A DNA stretch of 64,000 nt, taken from contig NZ_QHKO01000001.1 in assembly GCF_003260125.1 (NCBI RefSeq), forward strand, positions 576,914 to 640,913, read 5' to 3'. Numbering within the stretch: the first letter of the stretch is position 1; each line of letters opens with the position of its first letter. The position numbers and the translations under genes were made by a program. The notes under the pieces are model-generated. The model saw only the letters and a list, made by a program, of their open reading frames with translations, ran no database searches and had not been told where the DNA came from. Shown here one piece after another: positions 58,569 to 64,000 of the stretch. The DNA is from Lujinxingia litoralis. Lineage in GTDB: Bacteria; Myxococcota_A; Bradymonadia; Bradymonadales; Bradymonadaceae.

Positions 58569-59378
58569 TCAGCTGCCAAAAATCGCCACGAGTTGCAGCG
58601 CCTGTCCCAGACAACGCCCGTCGGCACTGTAGACGGCGGCCCGCTCCTCGGAGAATCCCCCCACGGCCCGCTCTGAACGCGCAGTGACCAGATAGAAATC
58701 GTCCGCCTGGGCGCCTTCCAGCGGCAGGTGCTCGTTGATCACGACCTGCCACGACACCGTGGCTGCCGGCGCAGGCTGCGTCATGCGCGTGATCACCGCC
58801 GGGGGCCACATATCCAACAGCCCCACCAGCTGAGCGGCGTCCAGCGGACCGGGGGCGTCTTTCAAACGGCACCATCCGCCGAGAGCGGCCTCCTCATCGC
58901 CGCTGTAGGGGAAGGCCCCGTGGCAAAACTTGTACTCATAGTACTGCGCAAACTTTGGAAAGAGCGGACTCTCCGGCGCACTCGGAACCTCGGCGGCCGG
59001 CGGCACCTGGGGCATCGCCACGATCTCAAAATCGGAGGCAGAGGTGCGCTTGCGAGCAAAGGTGCCGATGGCCACCATGCGCGCCTGGCCCTCCTGCATG
59101 ATCGTGGACTGCGCGCAGATCACCGACGATCCCTGGCGAACCACCTCGACATGCACCTCAAACGGCGCCTCGGTCACCGGCGCGCAGAAGTTGATCGCCA
59201 GCGCCCGCAGCGGGTACTCGGGGCGCTCCAGCGTGCGCTCCATCGCGCGCACCATCGCCGCGCCACTGACGCCACCAAAAGCCCCGCGCCCCTGATACCA
59301 GCTCTTATCAATCTGACCGTGAAAGACGCCCTGGTCATCTCGTCGCAGCGCGATGGCGTCCGAATAGCTCTGTGTCAT
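58569..59378 (-). CDS. Acyl-CoA thioesterase, TesB-like
   Basis: A 269-residue double hot-dog protein. The first half has GRGAFGGVSGAAMVRAMER and the second half GLLDMWPPAVITRM, as in TesB-type thioesterases, which hydrolyse acyl-CoA to free acid and CoA. The ATG at 59378 has GGAGAGACAGG upstream. The frame continues a long way 5' into the neighbouring gene but without family-like sequence. It sits between arsM and modA on a tight strand; the link between these functions is not obvious. Confidence 0.82.
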   Translation of the reverse strand: MTQSYSDAIALRRDDQGVFHGQIDKSWYQGRGAFGGVSGAAMVRAMERTLERPEYPLRALAINFCAPVTEAPFEVHVEVVRQGSSVICAQSTIMQEGQARMVAIGTFARKRTSASDFEIVAMPQVPPAAEVPSAPESPLFPKFAQYYEYKFCHGAFPYSGDEEAALGGWCRLKDAPGPLDAAQLVGLLDMWPPAVITRMTQPAPAATVSWQVVINEHLPLEGAQADDFYLVTARSERAVGGFSEERAAVYSADGRCLGQALQLVAIFGS

Positions 59379-59415
59379 CCTGTCTCTCCACGTTGGAGGT
59401 TGTATCCCATGCGCC

Positions 59416-60573
59416 TCAGCAGCAACTCGACGACGAGGAGCCTGCTGGCGAAGACGGCCCGCAGCAACTCGACTCAGCCGCCGGCGCGGTGATGGTCGAG
59501 GGGATACCGCCGGCGATCTGCGCCTGGCGCCCGGCGTACTGTCCCGCAGCCAACGTCGGGCCGCAGGCAAACGCCCCGAAGTGCACGGTCGTGTCGCCCA
59601 CCACATCGAAATAGGGCGCAAAACGGGTCTCACGGAGCATCGAGGCGGTGTTGCCGCACACCCGCTCCGGTCGGCCCACTTCAAATGCGTGATGGTCGTC
59701 GAGCCAGAAGAGCGTCTCCGCCCCCTCGATGCCGCCGCGGTAAGTCGCCACCTGACCGTAGTCCTCACACTGGGCGTCGAGCCCTGCGAGCTTGAAGAGA
59801 CGGTAGGTCACCGACACAAAACGGGCCGCGCCCACCATGTGCTGGAGCTCCGGGTTATTGATGGTGATCGGGCCGCTGGAAACCACGCGCGGGTCCGCAA
59901 ATCCGGTGGTGCGGGCCAGAGCCTCAAAGTCCGCCTGGTAAAGCGCCCCGCCCAGACACTCCGAATGCAGCAGCGGGTCGTTGGCGATGGCCTCGGGCAG
60001 ACGACGATCGGCAAAGACGTCACTAAAATAGAACTCCCCACCGGGCTTCAGCGCGCGGAAGGCCTCCGCCATGACCAGGTCTTTGCGCGGGCTCAGGTTG
60101 ACCACGCAGTTCGACACGATCACATCGAGCGAGCCGTCGGCCACGCCGGCCGCCGCCAGGTCTTCAATGTACCCCTGCACAAACTCGGTGTTCGGCTCGG
60201 CGTAGCCCGAGCGCTCCGCGTGCCAGCCCTGCGTGTCGCGGGCGACCTGAAGCTGCTCCTCGGTCATGTCCAGCCCGATCACCTTGCCCTGCTCTCCCAC
60301 CAGCTGCGCAATGGCGTAGACGTCACGACCGCTGCCGCAGCCCAGGTCCAGCACACTTGCTCCCACAAGTCCGTGGGGGATCGGATACCCACACCCGTAG
60401 AATCGCTCGCTTACCTCCGGGTGGATGTTCTGAAGACGGCTGGCAATCCAGGCCGGAGGCGCACCACCGGCACAGCAGGCGTTGGTCTGCAGATCCTCAG
60501 AACTCTTTAACAGCTTGCCGTAGTAATCCTTCACCCACTCATGCGTGGTAGCACCTTTGGGAGAGTTGCTCAT
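59416..60573 (-). CDS. arsM: Arsenite S-adenosylmethionine methyltransferase
   Basis: A 385-residue enzyme that methylates As(III) for detoxification. The SAM motif is VLDLGCGSGRDVY. Cysteines needed for arsenite binding are in NACCAGG, SNCVVNLS and SECLGGA, and the protein ends in SSSCC, a cysteine pair found in many ArsM proteins. The C-terminal third has the usual ArsM additional domain. AAGGAG is about nine bases before the ATG at 60573. No arsR or arsB gene is close. Upstream is a long gene-free region. Confidence 0.92.
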   Translation of the reverse strand: MSNSPKGATTHEWVKDYYGKLLKSSEDLQTNACCAGGAPPAWIASRLQNIHPEVSERFYGCGYPIPHGLVGASVLDLGCGSGRDVYAIAQLVGEQGKVIGLDMTEEQLQVARDTQGWHAERSGYAEPNTEFVQGYIEDLAAAGVADGSLDVIVSNCVVNLSPRKDLVMAEAFRALKPGGEFYFSDVFADRRLPEAIANDPLLHSECLGGALYQADFEALARTTGFADPRVVSSGPITINNPELQHMVGAARFVSVTYRLFKLAGLDAQCEDYGQVATYRGGIEGAETLFWLDDHHAFEVGRPERVCGNTASMLRETRFAPYFDVVGDTTVHFGAFACGPTLAAGQYAGRQAQIAGGIPSTITAPAAESSCCGPSSPAGSSSSSCC

Positions 60574-61473
60574 GGGTGTTGCTCCTTCAGAGAGAGGTTG
60601 GTGACGTGCCTCGCCGGCCTGAGGTCGAGACCGCTGAGACACGCACCCGGATGCGGGGGGCCGCGTGGGCCCCCTCCCGTTTGAAGTCGGGGCGACCGTA
60701 CATGCGGAGCACGGGATTCACCAGCGGCCTGTGTCCACAGCCCATCGTCGACGCTGCGGCTCTACAATCCCAGACAACCTCACCGTCTTCCCGCGTCCTG
60801 CACCCATCACCCCTTTCCACGATGCCCACCCCCGTGGTTTGGATTCAAAATACCTGCCAGCCCCTGCTGCACAGGCCTTCTACACACGAAAAACCCGTCT
60901 GCGACGCCTGCACATGCGTTTTAGATTTCTAGATCGCGTGATCCGCCGATGTAAGCGCGATTTCCTCGAAAAAAACACGAGCGCACCCGATGCGAACACG
61001 ATTTCCCCGAAAAAAACACGAGCGCGCCCGATGCGAACACGATTTCCCCGAAAAAAACGCGAGCGCGCCCGATGCGAACACGACTTTCCGAGTCAGGTAC
61101 GCCATCACACCGGATACAAACGCGTTTTTTCTGCCGAAAACACAATCACACCCGATGCAAGGCGAGTTTTCGGGATGGATCACGCGAGCGCAGCGCCTGC
61201 GATGACGTTTTGGGATGGAAACGTCCTCGTCGCAGCGCCTGTCCGAGGGGTTCAGGGCTCTAACGCCACGCGCTCCCCTTGCGTCGTGGCGTCCTCCTCG
61301 ACCGCATGGAGCAGCGCCGTCGCCCAAACGCCTACCGCACCGACAGCGCGCTCCCCTTCCAGTCCTCCCACATATTTTTCCGAAGGTGTCGATATTCCTT
61401 CTTGTGATTCGACCAGGGGGTGTCGGCGCAGCAGCGCCGGCACTCGGTGGATGTCATCACCCAGGAGGAGTCC
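60574..61473. other. Gene-free stretch with repeats and hairpins
   Basis: About 900 bases without a credible gene. It holds a GC hairpin (60656-60662 with 60668-60674), the 41-bp repeat array, and another 8-bp hairpin (61263-61270 with 61285-61292). Open frames cross it on both strands, but they are low-complexity or have no recognisable content. The arsM promoter should lie at its left end. Confidence 0.7.
60958..61080. repeat. Three tandem 41-bp repeats
   Basis: Units 60958-60998, 60999-61039 and 61040-61080 differ from each other at two or three positions only. Each unit holds a run of seven A after CCCCG or CCTCG and the segment CCCGATGCGAACA. The period is not a multiple of three, so the array is not coding as one frame. 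Looser relatives of the unit (GAAAACACAATCACACCCGA) follow around 61136-61156. Confidence 0.9.
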
Positions 61474-61944
61474 ATGCTTGACGCAAAGGAAATCATCTCG
61501 ACCCGCGCGAAGCCTTCCGCGGTGATACGCATGACGATCGCCCGCGAGATGATGCCGGAGCTCTTTGGTCCGGCGCTTGAGGAGATCTTTGATCAGCTTC
61601 GAACTCAGGGCGTCATCTCCAGCGGGCCGGCGTATGCCTATCACCTGCGGATGGATCCGGAGGTCTTCGACTTCGAGGCCGGCGTCACGGTGGCGTCCCC
61701 GGTCACTCCGGCCGGTCGGGTAGAGGCCGGCGAACTTCCGGCTCACTCCCAGGTCGCCCGCGCCACCTACACCGGCCCCTACGAAGGACTGGGACCTGCA
61801 TGGGGCGAGTTTGACGGGTGGGTGAAGGAGGAGGGTCATACGCCGGAGGAGAGCCTCTGGGAGGTCTACATCAGCGGCCCGGAATCCAGCACCGATCCCT
61901 CCACCTGGCGCACCGACCTCTACCGTCCCTTGAAGGATTCTTAA
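61474..61944 (+). CDS. GyrI-like / AraC effector-binding domain protein
   Basis: A 156-residue stand-alone small-molecule-binding domain (SHS2 duplication, as in SbmC/GyrI and BmrR C-terminal domains). Typical parts are FDFEAGVTVASPV, ARATYTGPYEGLGPAWGEF and the closing WEVYISGPESSTDPSTWRTD. Such proteins bind drugs or lipophilic cations, or hydrolyse reactive compounds. AGGAGG is just before the ATG at 61474. No DNA-binding part is present. Confidence 0.87.
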   Translation: MLDAKEIISTRAKPSAVIRMTIAREMMPELFGPALEEIFDQLRTQGVISSGPAYAYHLRMDPEVFDFEAGVTVASPVTPAGRVEAGELPAHSQVARATYTGPYEGLGPAWGEFDGWVKEEGHTPEESLWEVYISGPESSTDPSTWRTDLYRPLKDS

Positions 61945-61996
61945 CCCTCTGGTTTCCCCCCCTTAACACGCACTACTCACCGTACAGGAGCCTATC

Positions 61997-62365
61997 ATGA
62001 GCATGTCTGCCAAAGATTTTCTTCGCGCGTACAACGACGCCTTTATCGAGCCGGACGTGGACTTTCTCGTAAGCCACACCAGCGAGGACATTCGTTGGGA
62101 GATGGTTGGCGAAACGGTGATTGAAGGTCGAGCCGCATTCCAAGAGGCCTTGAGTCAGATGGAAGGCTCCACGACCCTGGAGATGAACGTCGACACGCTC
62201 TACGTGACCGATGGCCGGGGCACGGTTTCGGGCACGATGCGTACGCTTTCGGCCCTCGGCGAGGAGTACCATTTTGCGTTTTGCGATCTCTACGAGTTTG
62301 AGGGAGACTCGGAGCTTCGCGTCACGAAGCTTACGGCCTATGTCATCACGCTCACCGAGACCTGA
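61997..62365 (+). CDS. NTF2/SnoaL-like small protein
   Basis: A 122-residue cone-shaped fold protein: FLRAYNDAFIEPDVDFLVSH at the start, then EDIRWEMVGETVIEGRAAF and the last strands FAFCDLYEFEGDSELRVTKL. Members are isomerases, hydrolases or ligand carriers. Catalytic residues are not clear. AGGAG is before the ATG. It lies between the GyrI-like and LemA-like genes on the same strand. Confidence 0.83.
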   Translation: MSMSAKDFLRAYNDAFIEPDVDFLVSHTSEDIRWEMVGETVIEGRAAFQEALSQMEGSTTLEMNVDTLYVTDGRGTVSGTMRTLSALGEEYHFAFCDLYEFEGDSELRVTKLTAYVITLTET

Positions 62366-62410
62366 GTTCGGCGGGCGTACAACGTTTCGAAGATCCAGAG
62401 AGCAGGTGGA

Positions 62411-63010
62411 ATGAGCGCACCTCATGAGCCCGGGCGCATTGCCTACGAAGACGTCGACGACATCATCGGTATCGCCGAGCAGCTGCGTGCGAAGAGCTCG
62501 GATCAGCTTACGCTCGACGAGCTACGCGAGGTCGGCGAAGAGGTCGGAATCCCGGCGGATTACATCAGCCGCGCCCACCAGGCGTTGCAGGCCAGGCGCG
62601 AGGCAGAGGCGTATCGCATCGGGGAGGCGCGGCGCCGACGGCGTCGGCTGGGGCTTGGCGCTCTGGCGTTGCTGGGCATACTGACGTTTATGACACTTAT
62701 CGCCTACCAGGCCTCTACAGCGAACCTCAACGCGCACTACCGGGAGGTCGAGCATCATCAGGCGGAGGTGGCCAACGTGGTGGCGCGCAAAGACGCGATT
62801 GTGGCGCAGTACGCTGACCAGCCCGACTCTCTGGAGAAGCGTGCGGAGTTGGTGGGTTCGGAGAACCGAATCCGGGTAGCCACGCAGCGCTTCAACGAAG
62901 CGGCCGCCGTCTACAATCAGAGCGCCCGCAGCTTTCCGGCCTCGCTCTTCACGGGCTCACGCTTTCCCCGGCAGGTAGAGCTCGCACCGCTGACGCCTTC
63001 GGAGCCCTGA
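62411..63010 (+). CDS. Membrane protein with compact LemA-like C-terminal part
   Basis: A 199-residue protein. Residues 1-65 are helical and acidic (LDELREVGEEVGIPADYISR), like N-terminal regions of several bacterial membrane proteins. A basic stretch (RRRRRR) and one membrane span (about 78-98) follow. The last 100 residues have the end signature of LemA, SENRIRVATQRFNEAAAVYN and SARSFPASLFTG. The LemA middle helices are shorter than usual. LemA function is not settled. About 45 bases after the NTF2-like gene. Confidence 0.78.
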   Translation: MSAPHEPGRIAYEDVDDIIGIAEQLRAKSSDQLTLDELREVGEEVGIPADYISRAHQALQARREAEAYRIGEARRRRRRLGLGALALLGILTFMTLIAYQASTANLNAHYREVEHHQAEVANVVARKDAIVAQYADQPDSLEKRAELVGSENRIRVATQRFNEAAAVYNQSARSFPASLFTGSRFPRQVELAPLTPSEP

Positions 63011-63114
63011 GGCCGGCCATCGAGGGGCCACTCCTCTGCGGGGTTCCCTCGTCCCCCATCCATCACGCTTCCGCATCGGAATGCGGCCGCCCCGAGGCCG
63101 CCGCCCCACCCGAC

Positions 63115-63660
63115 TCATCCACTCGTCTTCGCCAGTATCTTGCGAAGCGTGCGCATGTTGCGGGTGGTCAGCACCGAGGCGTAGCGTGCTTTTGCCGACG
63201 CCTTCGCGAGGAGCGACCTGGTGCTTTTGCCTCGCGCAACCTCCCAATAGAGCACGCCGGGCCCCGGCTCCACGCGTTCTTCGTCCGCATTGAGTTCGGG
63301 CGCCAGCGCCGCGAGTTCATCGAGGGCGTCCGGCTCCGAAGCAAAGATCACGTAGGGCTGCATCTGGTCGTGATGCTCGTCAAAGGGGAAGGCCTCCACG
63401 ATCTGACGCAGGAGAGCCGGCACCGTGACCACGACCCACGCTTCGTAGCCGAAGGCCTGGCGAAGGGCGACTTCTGCCTGGTCTTTGACCTCCCGGCTCT
63501 CTGCGCTGGAACTTTTCAAGAGCACGTTTCCGCTGGCGAGCAGCGTGCGCACCTCCTCAAAGCCCGCCTGCTCCAGGGTCTGGCGCAACGCATCCATCTT
63601 GATACGCACGCCCCCCACATTGATCCCTCGCAGCAGCACCACGTACTCGTTCATCGACAT
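63115..63660 (-). CDS. DUF1697 protein
   Basis: A 181-residue protein of the DUF1697 family, recognised from YVVLLRGINVGGVRIKMDALR at the N-terminus, RTLLASGNVLL, and the C-terminal ATTRN-like VLTTRNMRTLRKI. The family has no known biochemical function; structures show a two-part alpha/beta fold. It is followed on the minus strand by no close gene, and it lies 11 bases downstream of the SDR gene, so the two are likely co-transcribed. Confidence 0.9.
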   Translation of the reverse strand: MSMNEYVVLLRGINVGGVRIKMDALRQTLEQAGFEEVRTLLASGNVLLKSSSAESREVKDQAEVALRQAFGYEAWVVVTVPALLRQIVEAFPFDEHHDQMQPYVIFASEPDALDELAALAPELNADEERVEPGPGVLYWEVARGKSTRSLLAKASAKARYASVLTTRNMRTLRKILAKTSG

Positions 63661-63671
63661 CAGCCGGGGCC

Positions 63672-64000
63672 TCAGAGCGAAAGACGTTTAAAGACTTTTT
63701 CGGGGATGGCTTTGATCACGCCCATGATTCCGCCCCAGAAGCGCGGATAGTAGAAGGTTTCGATCTTCTGCCGCTCCGCCTGAAAAATCGCCCCCCCGGC
63801 TTTGGTGGGGCTGGCGATGGGGATGGCCGTATCAAGCTCAAAGGTCATGGGGGTGTCGACGAAACCGAGCTTCACGGTCATCACATGAACGCCCTCACCG
63901 GCCAGACGATTGCGCAACCCCTGCAGATAGAGGGTGAGCGCGCCCTTGGCGCTACCGTAGAAGTAATTTGACGCGCGGCCACGATCGCCGGCCACCGACG
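63672..64000 (-). CDS. Short-chain dehydrogenase/reductase, 5' part missing
   Basis: Only the C-terminal 109 or so residues are in the window; the frame is open to the right edge. The sequence SVAGDRGRASNYFYGSAKGA gives the catalytic Ser region and YxxxK, and VMTVKLGFVDTPMTF is the loop after the active site. The SSVAGDRGR form and FLQGLRNRL-like helix resemble the DprE2-like branch of the SDRs, which work on decaprenyl-phospho-ribose or other sugars, but that is only a resemblance. A C-terminal hydrophobic, basic tail (PRFWGGIMGVIKAIPEKVFK) may touch the membrane. Confidence 0.85.
   Translation of the reverse strand, partial: SVAGDRGRASNYFYGSAKGALTLYLQGLRNRLAGEGVHVMTVKLGFVDTPMTFELDTAIPIASPTKAGGAIFQAERQKIETFYYPRFWGGIMGVIKAIPEKVFKRLSL

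Noticed and set aside
60958..61080. 41-bp repeats as a CRISPR array
   Set aside because: The units follow one another directly without unique spacers, and no cas gene is in the window.
60665..61525. A plus-strand frame of 286 codons through the 41-bp repeats
   Set aside because: Low-complexity Lys/Arg-rich translation of the repeats, no start signal, and it runs into the GyrI-like gene in another frame.

Overview
The window is a GC-rich, gene-dense stretch of bacterial chromosome with about 53 protein genes. No rRNA, tRNA, insertion sequence, phage or CRISPR array was seen. Several traits point to a myxobacterium-like deltaproteobacterium in the wide sense, perhaps Bradymonadia. These are a eukaryote-like Ser/Thr kinase fused to an AAA and TPR region, an FHA protein with a very long coiled coil, PEGA and Kelch proteins, several large cysteine-rich lipoproteins, and scattered housekeeping genes in short operons. 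The taxonomic placement is inferred from gene content only.

Layout. Bases 1-112 hold a GC-rich tandem repeat cut by the left edge, then a terminator. Bases 209-3759 (minus) hold a small conserved protein and an overlapping pair: a PEGA/TPR envelope protein and a Kelch-type lipoprotein. Bases 3979-7675 hold an orphan sensor kinase, an aminotransferase and an EEP-family phosphatase. Bases 7692-12169 hold a divergent pair: an FHA/coiled-coil protein facing a MinD-like ATPase with a RodZ-like HTH at its C-terminus. Bases 12255-23339 hold mostly RNA and protein housekeeping genes (two pseudouridine synthases, a TrmL-type methyltransferase, YebC), the 1451-residue kinase, a class I amidotransferase-like hydrolase, a 2OG-Fe(II) oxygenase and a ketopantoate-reductase-like protein. 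Bases 23354-33586 hold a lipoprotein of repeated beta domains, asnS, heme A synthase, a 1-Cys peroxiredoxin, dusA, an acyl-CoA dehydrogenase and a ThDP enzyme. Bases 33742-46625 hold an AlkD-like glycosylase, a LysR regulator, rsgA, a DsbA/FrnE-like protein, a lipoprotein with eight cysteine-rich repeats, a CysZ-like membrane protein, an HI0933-type flavoprotein, an SRPBCC protein paired with a zinc alcohol dehydrogenase, and several small VOC/GNAT proteins with a beta carbonic anhydrase.

The most unusual part is 46782-54943. After a TPC-type metal P-type ATPase comes a tandem duplication of a whole transcription unit of about 3 kb. Each copy has an apparently structured leader RNA, a gene for a ~917-residue lipoprotein with an HEIAH metalloprotease motif and C-terminal cysteine repeats, and a strong terminator. 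The leader helices survive between the copies even where one hairpin has changed its sequence completely.

The right end holds alkC, which converges on a compact minus-strand operon (arsM, thioesterase, modA, modB, modC). Next is a roughly 900-base gene-free stretch with three 41-bp tandem repeats, then small stress-type proteins (GyrI-like, NTF2-like), a compact LemA-like membrane protein, a DUF1697 protein and an SDR cut by the right edge.
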